Assembly: GCA_024280775.1 (NCBI GenBank)
Contig: JAJRPM010000002.1
Coordinates: forward strand, 62,001-126,000
Length of the DNA: 64,000 nt
DNA from: Candidatus Zixiibacteriota bacterium
Lineage (GTDB): Bacteria; Zixibacteria; MSB-5A5; GN15; JACZUZ01
Direction: 5' to 3'
Shown here in pieces: positions 1 through 7,557 of this stretch. Position 1 is the stretch's first letter, and each line of letters begins with the position of its first letter. A program made the translations under genes and the position numbers. The notes beneath the pieces are model-generated. The model saw only the letters and a list, made by a program, of their open reading frames with translations. It ran no database searches and was not told where the DNA came from.

Positions 1-2
1 TA

Positions 3-281
3 GTTGTCGTTATCGGAATCCGAAATGCCAAAGGGTTTGAAGAATCACAGCGGAAAATTATGGCTCAAGTCCTACGCGAGATGCAAGACCTACTTGGATT
101 CGTTGAAACTCCGCAAGTCACTTCCACGAGAGGCGAGAATTTTTCACCCCTTGGAGTTTCCAGTGAAATGGATATGTATTTCGCCAATCCTCAGCTAATA
201 AGAAGAGGCGGAAAACCACGAGCTCACAACACGCCCCGGTCCGAAGAATCGGAACTCAAAACACCAACATTGACTATTTGA
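3..281 (+). CDS. C-terminal end of an unidentified protein (5' truncated by window edge)
   Basis: The third forward frame is open from the left edge to a TGA at 279-281, so at least 92 codons of a gene that began before the window are visible. An internal ATG at 60 could be mistaken for a start, but the reading continues upstream without a stop and in similar style. The fragment has an amphipathic stretch (MAQVLREMQDLLGF) followed by a polar, probably disordered tail rich in Pro, Arg and Ser. I do not recognise the family. It ends 13 bp before the histidine kinase, so the two may be co-transcribed. Confidence 0.5.
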   Translation, partial: VVVIGIRNAKGFEESQRKIMAQVLREMQDLLGFVETPQVTSTRGENFSPLGVSSEMDMYFANPQLIRRGGKPRAHNTPRSEESELKTPTLTI

Positions 282-294
282 AAGTAGCTACGAC

Positions 295-2421
295 TTGTCC
301 AATCAGGAAAATATTCTCCGTTCACTGACGAGCTCGACCAGTGTCACGTTCGACGGCGCTCTACAAATTCTCGATATCATCACCGAGATGGTGTCTGATA
401 GAATCGGCGCTAGAATCTGCGTGACATTGTATCGTCGACAGAACGATGAGCATTATCGTCTTTTGGCAATTGAGGACACCGCTGGACTGGCAACCAACGA
501 GTTGCCACAAATCGAAGAGTTTCTCAATGTCTTCGGCGAACGCCGGGAGCTCAGCGATAAATACCTTGATCTAGAGTCATTGATATCAGATAACGCCATC
601 TTGCAGGGCATAGCCGAGCGCTTGAATCTTAAGCGAGTGTATGCCCATGTGTTCTCGCCGCAAAATGGGGATAGCGCTATGATTGTTTCCCTGATGGCCA
701 ATGACGAGCGCACCGGCATTGTTTCGGCGCGCAAAGTTTGCCAATTGGCCGCCCAGCAGTTCAATGTAATTTTTCAATTCGTAGAGTTAGAATTGCGACA
801 GCTTGTAGTCGGGGCTTTCATGCGCGTAATCCTACGTCTCTCAGCTATGAGTTTTGAGGGACTGGCTATAGCTGACACACTGGAGAGAATCCGTCGCATG
901 GGATGTGAGCTCGCCGGTGTCACCAAGGTGCAAATAATTACCCGGGAATCTTCTGCAAATCTATATCACGAAGTTCTGGCGCAATTTGAGAGGCAAATCG
1001 AAACCTCCAAAGATCTAGGCTTGGCCATCAACGGAGAGGTGACCGAGGGCAAAGTTATCTCAAAGTCGGATGAAACTTTGGTTGAAGGCGATGCATCGAT
1101 AGGGTCAGTATTGTACCGGGATGGCTCCTATATGGTCGGTCTTGAAAAAGGCGCCGATCCGCAGTGGATATTACAATTTAGGCCGAATGACTATGCCTCT
1201 TTTAATGCGTATGAGACACATTTGCTTAAACTATTTGGTTCGTACTCGGTGGTGGCTCTTGCCAACCACACTCTTCTACGGATACAGAGACGAGCCAATG
1301 ACGATTTGCGGGCCGCACAAGACCGCTTAGTGGAAGCCGAATCCTTAGCGGCCTTGGGAGATATGGCAACCGGAGTGGCTCATGATTTCAATAACCTGCT
1401 GGGCGGTGTTATTGGTAGAATTGAACTCATGACCAATCAGTTCCAAGACCCGGAATTGTTAAAGCATCTAAAGAACATCGAAGCGCTAGCTACCGAAGGG
1501 GCCGAGCGAGTTAAGCGCTTGCAGGAATTCGCAATCGTAGCCAAGCCGTCCAAGTTAGAGCCATTTGACATCAAAAAGTTTCTTGATTCCTATGCCAATG
1601 ATTCTCATAGTTGGTCTGATGCCGCAAGGGAAAAGAACACCAGGGTTTCATTCGCACATCCAAAGCAAAGCTCAGTGATGATAGCCGCGAAGGGGCATGA
1701 CATTGAATTACTAATTGATAGTCTGATAAAAAACGCAGTCGAAGCAACTGCTAAAGCAGGGTCAGTTGAGGTGTCATTGTCAGTTGCAAATGATCGCGCC
1801 ACACTAAATGTGCGAGACACCGGTCAAGGTATCCCCAGCAATATCAAGAACAAAATCTTCAACCCATTCTTCAGCACCAAGTCACACAAAGGCGCAGGTT
1901 TGGGGTTGAGCGTTGCCCACGGCATAGCCGTTCGTCATGGCGGAGCCATTAAAGCTGAATCAGATAGCGCCGCTATTGGTTCTACTTTTACTACTAGCTT
2001 CCCGCTCATCGACTCCATGGAAGTTTTAGAGGCTGAGCCATCGAAGGAGCATAGGGAGAAGTCTATGCGTGTAATGGTAGTCGACGATGACCCGCAAATC
2101 CGCGAAGTGTTGGGTGATATGTTGACACTTATTGATCAGGAGTCCGATGTCTTCCCGGATGGTCCCAGCGCTTTGGATGCCTTCGAAAAAGGTAAATACG
2201 ATCTAGTTATTACTGACCTCGGTATGCCGGGGATGTCCGGTTTGGAACTAACTGAGGAACTAAAGAAAGAAGACCCTGAGCTTCCGGTTGCGATGATTAC
2301 CGGATGGGGCGCCCAGTTGAACCAGAAAGAGATGCTGGAAAAGGGTGTTTTCAAAGTAGTAGCCAAGCCGTTCTACCTAAAGGATGTTCGCGAGCTAATC
2401 GCCACCGTCTCCAATCTATAG
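295..2421 (+). CDS. Hybrid sensor histidine kinase with C-terminal receiver domain
   Basis: A 708-residue two-component protein. No transmembrane segment is obvious, so it is probably a soluble sensor. The first 330 residues look like one or two GAF-type sensory modules (inferred from length and pattern). The HisKA H-box is GVAHDFNNLLGG with phospho-acceptor His363. The HATPase domain shows the N box around Asn480 (LIKNAVEAT), the G1 box at Asp508 (DTGQGIP) and the G2 box GAGLGLSVAHG. A receiver domain starts near Met591 with acidic residues DDD at 597-599, phospho-acceptor Asp641 (TDLGMPG) and the late lysine in AKPF. The HDFNN variant is typical of kinases of the NtrB/hybrid PAS-GAF type. 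The start is the TTG at 295; no good upstream ATG exists, and starting at the next ATG would cut the first sensory module. Its signal and output are unknown. Confidence 0.9.
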   Translation: MSNQENILRSLTSSTSVTFDGALQILDIITEMVSDRIGARICVTLYRRQNDEHYRLLAIEDTAGLATNELPQIEEFLNVFGERRELSDKYLDLESLISDNAILQGIAERLNLKRVYAHVFSPQNGDSAMIVSLMANDERTGIVSARKVCQLAAQQFNVIFQFVELELRQLVVGAFMRVILRLSAMSFEGLAIADTLERIRRMGCELAGVTKVQIITRESSANLYHEVLAQFERQIETSKDLGLAINGEVTEGKVISKSDETLVEGDASIGSVLYRDGSYMVGLEKGADPQWILQFRPNDYASFNAYETHLLKLFGSYSVVALANHTLLRIQRRANDDLRAAQDRLVEAESLAALGDMATGVAHDFNNLLGGVIGRIELMTNQFQDPELLKHLKNIEALATEGAERVKRLQEFAIVAKPSKLEPFDIKKFLDSYANDSHSWSDAAREKNTRVSFAHPKQSSVMIAAKGHDIELLIDSLIKNAVEATAKAGSVEVSLSVANDRATLNVRDTGQGIPSNIKNKIFNPFFSTKSHKGAGLGLSVAHGIAVRHGGAIKAESDSAAIGSTFTTSFPLIDSMEVLEAEPSKEHREKSMRVMVVDDDPQIREVLGDMLTLIDQESDVFPDGPSALDAFEKGKYDLVITDLGMPGMSGLELTEELKKEDPELPVAMITGWGAQLNQKEMLEKGVFKVVAKPFYLKDVRELIATVSNL

Positions 2422-2499
2422 CCCCCTTCCCTCGTTTTCACCTTGTGAAAAGTCATTTTCAATCTGGTTTTTTGTCTCACCGAATATCCAGGTTCACGC

Positions 2500-2527
2500 T
2501 TGACATCTCGCCCTAGGCTAATATCTT
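2500..2527 (+). promoter_or_regulatory. Putative promoter of the riboflavin operon
   Basis: TTGACA at 2500-2505, a 16-bp spacer, then TATCTT at 2522-2527 followed by TG. An overlapping TAATAT at 2519-2524 is an alternative -10. The site lies directly in front of the FMN riboswitch, where the transcript must begin. TATCTTTG fits the FCB-type -7 pattern TAnnTTTG, and the -35 matches the general sigma-70 consensus. Confidence 0.55.
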
Positions 2528-2660
2528 TGTTCTCAGGTTCTTCGGGGTGAGGTGAGATTCCTCAACCGGCGGTGAAAGTCCGCGAGTCTATGAAAAACAC
2601 ATGGATTGAGCTGGTGGGATTCCAGCGCCGACGGTAATAGTCCGGATGGGAGAAGAATTG
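2528..2660 (+). promoter_or_regulatory. FMN riboswitch (RFN element)
   Basis: The conserved RFN blocks occur in order: TTCTCaGGttcttCGGGGtg near 2529-2549, CAACCGGCGGTgAAAGTCCGCGAG at 2563-2585 (in pieces), a variable hairpin, then GATTCCaGCGCCGACgGTAATAGTCCGGATGGgAGAAGAA ending near 2658. The 5' strand TTGTTCTC and 3' strand GAGAAGAA form the closing P1 helix. FMN binding in such leaders reduces expression of the riboflavin genes, and the operon directly downstream is exactly that pathway. The aptamer blocks are seen in the sequence; the mode of control is known from the family. Confidence 0.95.
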
Positions 2661-2687
2661 TCACGCTGTGACTCCATGACGCAAATA

Positions 2688-2706
2688 CCCTGCTTTTGTA
2701 GCAGGG
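2688..2706 (+). terminator. Hairpin downstream of the FMN aptamer, possible expression platform
   Basis: CCCTGCT-TTTGT-AGCAGGG forms a perfect 7-bp stem about 30 bp after the aptamer, followed by a T-rich but not continuous tract (GATTGTTTTG). It may be the regulated terminator of the riboswitch. The T tract is weak, and the remaining 250 bp to ribD show no clear sequester or anti-sequester pairing that I could find by eye, so the mechanism stays open. Confidence 0.4.
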
Positions 2707-2955
2707 AATGGTGTTGATTGTTTTGCATCGTGAGCGCGCTAGAATCATTGGTGGCAAGTCATTAACTGTGTTGGGCAGTCCATTGATTGCAATACCCGGT
2801 AATGACAGGCTGATGCACCGGCGCTTTCTAATCGATATTATCCCCGAAAAACTAAATAGAGTTGTTTGAGTTACAGCATCATTGCGTCATATAACGCCAC
2901 ACAGCGCCCTGTAGTCGTGCGACGGCTGATTTCTGTGTTGTAATTCGAGATAGGA

Positions 2956-4116
2956 ATGTCTGAGACAAGAGCAATGTTCAAGAGCAATGTTATGGTCAAC
3001 GCCAAATTGACAGATTCTAAAGAGGTCAAACAGAGATTCATGGGCAGAGCTCTGGAGCTTGCCGAGCTGGGCCGGGGTTTGACTGCGCCCAATCCTTATG
3101 TTGGCGCCGTTATTGTCAAAAAAGGCAAGGTTGTAGGCGAAGGTTTTCATCGGAAAGCCGGAAGTCGCCACGCAGAGATTGCCGCTCTGAAGCAAGCCGG
3201 AACTAAGGCGCGAGGCGCGACGTTATATGTGACTTTGGAGCCTTGTTGTCATACCGGTCGCACCGGGCCGTGTACAGAGGCGATAATATCTGCAGGTATC
3301 ACAGAAGTATTCTATGCGGCAAAAGATCCGAACCCAAAGGTAAATGGCAAAGGCGCCAAGGCGCTACGTCAAGCGGGAATTGTAGTCCATGCCGGACCGA
3401 TGCGCGCCGAAGCGGAATCATTGAATGAAATATATCTGAATCGTTTTCATGGTGACAGGCCGTTTGTAATTCTGAAAACCGCCCAAACTCTCGACGGGAG
3501 AATAGCCTGCGCTAACGGGCGCTCGCAATGGATTTCCAGCTCAAAATCATTGCAATTAGCGCATCGTCTGCGCGCTGAAGTTGATGCGGTAGTCTTGGGT
3601 TCGCGCGCGGTGGAGCTAGATAATCCACAGTTAACTGTTCGCCGCGTAAAGGGCGCCAATCCCTATCGCATAATTCTATCGACAGACGCCAATCTGTCAC
3701 CTAAGCTTCGTTTGATATCTGAAAACCGTGATAGAAAGACCATCATCGCAACTAGCAAGCAAAACCTTCCAGAGAAACTTCGTAACGAGGCAGGGTTGAT
3801 TTCCTGGACAGTAAAGAAAGATACCTCGGGTCTCAATCTCGTTGACTTTCTAATCAAAGCCCGGGGGTTTGGAATCAACTCTATACTTGTAGAGGGTGGC
3901 GGACAACTTGCCACTAGTTTCTTAAAGGCCGGACTCGTAGATAAACATGTAATAATCATAGCGCCATTGACACTCGGCGCCGGAATAGAAGCAATCGGAG
4001 ATTTGACGTCCAAAGACATCGGCGAGGCAATTACCTACAAGCAGAGCCGATTCACCCCGATAGGCCAGGACATTCTTTTCAGCGGATACCCCCAACCAAG
4101 AGTACTAGGGAAGTAG
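2956..4116 (+). CDS. ribD: Bifunctional riboflavin deaminase/reductase RibD
   Basis: RibD catalyses the second and third steps of riboflavin synthesis: zinc-dependent deamination of the pyrimidine made from GTP, then NADPH-dependent reduction of its ribosyl chain. The N-terminal deaminase carries the zinc ligands His72 (in HAE, with Glu74 as proton shuttle) and Cys97 and Cys106 in PCCHTGRTGPC. The C-terminal reductase half shows LKTAQTLDGRIA and VEGGGQLATSFL. At 386 residues it is slightly longer than the E. coli protein, owing to an N-terminal extension of roughly 20 residues; the ATGs at 2983 and 2992 are alternative starts. It is the first gene after the FMN riboswitch. Confidence 0.97.
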   Translation: MSETRAMFKSNVMVNAKLTDSKEVKQRFMGRALELAELGRGLTAPNPYVGAVIVKKGKVVGEGFHRKAGSRHAEIAALKQAGTKARGATLYVTLEPCCHTGRTGPCTEAIISAGITEVFYAAKDPNPKVNGKGAKALRQAGIVVHAGPMRAEAESLNEIYLNRFHGDRPFVILKTAQTLDGRIACANGRSQWISSSKSLQLAHRLRAEVDAVVLGSRAVELDNPQLTVRRVKGANPYRIILSTDANLSPKLRLISENRDRKTIIATSKQNLPEKLRNEAGLISWTVKKDTSGLNLVDFLIKARGFGINSILVEGGGQLATSFLKAGLVDKHVIIIAPLTLGAGIEAIGDLTSKDIGEAITYKQSRFTPIGQDILFSGYPQPRVLGK

Positions 4117-4157
4117 CCGCCAATAGTAACAGCGGGCATAGGAGAGCAGGCAATACA

Positions 4158-4847
4158 ATGTTTACCGGATTAGTGACACATAGAGGCCAACTGACAGCCA
4201 CCGAAAAGCAGGCTGACGGTGGATTGACGCTTACCATAGCGAATCCGTTTCCAACCTCTGAGCCTGTGCAAGACGGAGAATCAATAGCCGTCAATGGATG
4301 CTGTTTAACGGCCCTGATAAATGACGACAAACATTCAGATAAGCTCTCTTTCTTCGTCTCCGAAGAAACACTGTCACTAACGACAATCGGAAACTTGAAT
4401 CGCGAGTCGACTGTCAATCTCGAACGCGCCCTGAGACTAGGCGACAGATTCGGTGGGCATATTGTAAGCGGCCACATAGACTGCATAGGTCGCATCGAAG
4501 ACGTACAGTCTGTCTCCGGTTCAACCTGTTTCACCGTCGCCTATCCTGCAAAGCACAGCGCCATGATAATCACCAAAGGCAGTGTGACTATTGATGGCGT
4601 AAGTCTAACGATAAATGAGCTCATCGATACACCAAGTAACAAGATGAGAAGTTTTACGGTAAATATAATTCCACATACCAGTAGCCAAACCGGATTCTCA
4701 AATCTGACGCCGGGGGACAGCGTCAATCTTGAATTCGATATGTTCGCCAAATTCGCGCTTCGCAGTGAAGAACTCCGCAAGAGCAAAAAGAGCGAAACCT
4801 TCAGTGACTCGCTAGGAGAACTCACTGAGAGCATGCAAAAGGGGTAA
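4158..4847 (+). CDS. ribE: Riboflavin synthase, alpha chain
   Basis: This enzyme dismutates two molecules of 6,7-dimethyl-8-ribityllumazine into riboflavin and a pyrimidine that is recycled to RibH. The start MFTGLV is the family's near-invariant N-terminus. The protein is two similar lumazine-binding barrels, visible as the paired motifs VNGCCLT with GDRFGGHIVSGHID, and IDGVSLTIN with HT. At 229 residues it has about 20 more than usual at the C-terminus, rich in Ser, Glu and Lys (EELRKSKKSETFSDSLGE). It lies 41 bp after ribD and 52 bp before ribBA. The symbol ribC is used for the same enzyme in some species. Confidence 0.96.
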   Translation: MFTGLVTHRGQLTATEKQADGGLTLTIANPFPTSEPVQDGESIAVNGCCLTALINDDKHSDKLSFFVSEETLSLTTIGNLNRESTVNLERALRLGDRFGGHIVSGHIDCIGRIEDVQSVSGSTCFTVAYPAKHSAMIITKGSVTIDGVSLTINELIDTPSNKMRSFTVNIIPHTSSQTGFSNLTPGDSVNLEFDMFAKFALRSEELRKSKKSETFSDSLGELTESMQKG

Positions 4848-4899
4848 TCAATCACAGCCATCGGAAGTAACAAGCTAGCCGATGGAGGAGAAACATACA

Positions 4900-6291
4900 A
4901 TGAGCAATCTCAATGGTAACCAAGCTCAAGAGTCGACATTCGATGCAATACCCGATGCGGTGAAAGACATCCGTGATGGCAAGATGGTCATAGTCATCGA
5001 CGATGAAGACCGCGAGAACGAAGGCGACATCATTATGGCCGCCACGGCTGTCACGCCGGCTGATGTGAATTTTATCACCCGCAATGCGCGCGGCTTGCTT
5101 TGTGCGCCAATGACATCCTCCTGGCTAAAACGCCTGGAGCTTGACCAAATGACGCCCAACAACACCGCCCGATTAGGCACCAGATTCACAATTTCCGTTG
5201 ACCTGCTGGCAGGCGCCACCACAGGTATCTCGGCGGCCGATCGCGCACAAACACTAATAGCGCTGGCGCGACTTGAAACCCGCCCGGAAGAATTCGGCAG
5301 ACCGGGACACATTTTCCCGCTGGAGGCCAAAGAGGGCGGAACCTTGGCGCGCCCGGGACACACCGAGGCCGCAATTGATTTATGCCGCCTCGCCGGAGTC
5401 GCTCCGGTTGGCGCTCTTTGCGAGATTCTCTCCGAGGATGGCTCAATGGCCAGAACGCCTGAGCTACTCCAAAAAGCCAAAGAATGGGGCTTGAAGATTA
5501 TCACGATAGAAGCCCTGATTAAGCATCTGAAGAATATCGAACTTGAGGCAGGAGCAAAACTCCTCGCTAACGGTAATCGAAACGGCGCTTCGATAGTGTC
5601 ATCAAACGGCTCCTCGGCAAAACAATTCGATGAACCTGCAGAAGTAGAAGAAATCGTAGCAGTTGATTTCCCTAGCAAATACGGCGAGTTCCGTTTGCAT
5701 ATATTCCGTTCTCTAGCCGACGGAAAAGACCATGTGGCAATAACCAAAGGAGAATTCCACGGCGATTCGCAGAACGGAGAAAAAGTCTTCACTCGAATAC
5801 ATTCAGAATGTTTGACAGGAGACACTCTCGGTTCACAACGCTGCGATTGTGGTTCGCAACTGGTATTAGCGCTGGAGCGCATCGAAAAAGAAGGCCGGGG
5901 CATTGTCCTCTATATGCGTCAAGAAGGAAGAGGCATCGGCCTGGCCAACAAAATCAAAGCCTACGCACTTCAAGAGCAGGGCGCAGACACCGTTGAAGCC
6001 AATGTGCAACTGGGTTTCGAGCCGGACCTGCGCGAGTATGCCACTTGCGGCGCGATGCTACAAAAACTGGGAGTCAAGTCAGTGACCCTGATGACCAACA
6101 ACCCCGCCAAAGTAAAGGGGCTGGAGAGTAGCGGCATCAGTGTTTTCAAACGTGACTCTGCTTTCACCCCGCCGAACCGATTCAACAAAGCCTATATGCA
6201 AACCAAACGCGAAAAACTCGGCCATATTTTGTGCGAGCTGGATGGCGTGGAAATCGAAGCAATCAAACCCAATGACGCCAAGCTCAATTAG
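4900..6291 (+). CDS. ribBA: Bifunctional DHBP synthase / GTP cyclohydrolase II RibBA
   Basis: Both entry reactions of riboflavin synthesis are in one 463-residue protein. The N-terminal 3,4-dihydroxy-2-butanone-4-phosphate synthase shows DDEDRENEGDII from residue 34. The C-terminal GTP cyclohydrolase II carries the zinc cysteines Cys304, Cys315 and Cys317 (SECLTGDTLGSQRCDCGSQ) and the catalytic loop YMRQEGRGIGL. A longer reading from ATG 4882 exists, but GAGGAG at 4885-4890 lies inside it and is ideally spaced for the ATG at 4900. The Ser/Asn-rich linker around residues 225-245 joins the two domains. Confidence 0.96.
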   Translation: MSNLNGNQAQESTFDAIPDAVKDIRDGKMVIVIDDEDRENEGDIIMAATAVTPADVNFITRNARGLLCAPMTSSWLKRLELDQMTPNNTARLGTRFTISVDLLAGATTGISAADRAQTLIALARLETRPEEFGRPGHIFPLEAKEGGTLARPGHTEAAIDLCRLAGVAPVGALCEILSEDGSMARTPELLQKAKEWGLKIITIEALIKHLKNIELEAGAKLLANGNRNGASIVSSNGSSAKQFDEPAEVEEIVAVDFPSKYGEFRLHIFRSLADGKDHVAITKGEFHGDSQNGEKVFTRIHSECLTGDTLGSQRCDCGSQLVLALERIEKEGRGIVLYMRQEGRGIGLANKIKAYALQEQGADTVEANVQLGFEPDLREYATCGAMLQKLGVKSVTLMTNNPAKVKGLESSGISVFKRDSAFTPPNRFNKAYMQTKREKLGHILCELDGVEIEAIKPNDAKLN

Positions 6292-6351
6292 ACTGGCAAG
6301 TCCGATTAGAAATAGCGATAATACTAAGACTAAATAAAAACGTAGAACAGA

Positions 6352-6927
6352 ATGGCAAAAGATTACCAAGACCCCGATAATCCCGATTCAGCGCAACTTC
6401 TAAGTGACAAGAAACTCGATGCGCGAGGGATGAGAATCGCTGTGATAGTCAGTCGATTCAACAGCTTAATAACCGGACGTCTACTCAAAGGAGCTCTCGA
6501 AGAGCTTTCAAATCTTGGGGCAGAGCGCTCTGATATAACGGTAACCGAAGTACCAGGCGCCTTCGAATTGCCGCAAGCGGCAAATATTCTCTTGCAGAAT
6601 GGCAAGTATGATGCAATCATCTGTCTAGGGTGTGTGATACGCGGTGAAACCTCACACTATGATTACATCTGCCAGTCCTGCGCAATGGGACTTGAGACGC
6701 TGTCTATGGATACCGGCATACCAATAATCTTCGGGGTATTGACGACGGAGAACATTGAGCAGGCCGAAGCTCGCTGTGGAGGAGCTCATGGACACAAAGG
6801 CTTTTTTAGCGCCCGGGCGGCAGTTGAGATGGCTATGTTAGTAGCAGAGCAGAAATCAACGATTCCAACTACCGTACAACAAAGACTGGCGCCAAAAAAG
6901 GCTGGAAGTTTGAGCAACGCATCATGA
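6352..6927 (+). CDS. ribH: 6,7-dimethyl-8-ribityllumazine synthase
   Basis: RibH condenses the RibD pyrimidine product with the four-carbon phosphate from RibBA; in most bacteria it forms a 60-subunit capsid. Family motifs are in order: RFNSLITGRLLKGA, VPGAFELPQAA, GCVIRGETSHYDYI (with the catalytic His) and FGVLTTENIEQA. At 191 residues it has an N-terminal polar extension of about 25 residues and a C-terminal tail of about 20 compared with the usual 150-160. The stop codon overlaps the nusB start (ATGA), so the two are translationally coupled. Confidence 0.96.
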   Translation: MAKDYQDPDNPDSAQLLSDKKLDARGMRIAVIVSRFNSLITGRLLKGALEELSNLGAERSDITVTEVPGAFELPQAANILLQNGKYDAIICLGCVIRGETSHYDYICQSCAMGLETLSMDTGIPIIFGVLTTENIEQAEARCGGAHGHKGFFSARAAVEMAMLVAEQKSTIPTTVQQRLAPKKAGSLSNAS

Positions 6928-7328
6928 ATTCACGAAGAAAAGCCCGAGAGTTAGTACTCAAAGCCCTATACGCCCATGAAGTAGGCGAGCAGGCGCCCGA
7001 AGTAGAATTCGACTCGCTAATAGAACGCAGCAAATTTGACGATTCAACCCGTGAATTCGCCCGGACTCTCTTTGGGCAGATTCTAGCTCACTCATCCGAG
7101 AGCGACACCCATATCGCCGCATTGGCCAAAAACTGGAAATTCGAGCGCATTGCCGCTATCGACAAAAATATCCTGCGGCTCTCAATGACCGAGTTGGCCC
7201 ATTTCCCGGACATCCCTGTAAGAGTTTCAATAAATGAGGCGGTAGAATTGGCCAAACGCTATGGCGGCAAGGAAAGCTCCGGTTTTATCAACGGCATCCT
7301 CGACGCCTACGCCAAGACGCTCTCTTAG
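6924..7328 (+). CDS. nusB: Transcription antitermination protein NusB
   Basis: The 134-residue all-helical NusB binds boxA RNA with NusE (S10) to suppress termination in rRNA operons. Typical features are the N-terminal SRRKARELVLKALYAHEV, the central IDKNILRLSMTELAHFPDIPVRVSINEAVELAKRYGGKESSGFINGILD region (quoted here in family order, conserved throughout) and standard length. The ribH-nusB pairing with a 4-bp overlap is widespread. Here it places nusB expression downstream of the FMN riboswitch. Confidence 0.96.
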   Translation: MNSRRKARELVLKALYAHEVGEQAPEVEFDSLIERSKFDDSTREFARTLFGQILAHSSESDTHIAALAKNWKFERIAAIDKNILRLSMTELAHFPDIPVRVSINEAVELAKRYGGKESSGFINGILDAYAKTLS

Positions 7329-7375
7329 CCCAAGATTCAAGAAACACGGCGACAACCTTAATCGGATTCTGCGTT

Positions 7376-7435
7376 GCATTCGGCTTTGTTGCAATCGGCT
7401 TTGTTACAATCGACTTTGTTGTATTCGACTTTGAA
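7376..7435 (+). repeat. Four tandem copies of a 15-bp repeat
   Basis: Units start at 7376, 7391, 7406 and 7421, with consensus GCAATCGGCTTTGTT. The copies diverge gradually (GCATTCGGCTTTGTT, GCAATCGGCTTTGTT, ACAATCGACTTTGTT, GTATTCGACTTTGAA), and a fifth degenerate CTTTGAATT follows. The array fills part of the 229-bp space between nusB and the DUF2723 gene. There is no hairpin inside a unit and no coding use is apparent. Confidence 0.8.
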
Positions 7436-7557
7436 TTTCAGCTTTGAATTGTCTATATTCGCTCTCTCGTCAGATATTAATTATTAGTCGGGCGTTTATC
7501 TGAGTCTTAGGGTTTTATCGAAGCTGTAACCAAATATAGAACAAAAGCGCCGACCGA

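Noticed and set aside
4926-5903. 325-codon minus-strand frame opposite ribBA
   Set aside because: Ser/Arg-rich shadow of a well-conserved enzyme gene.
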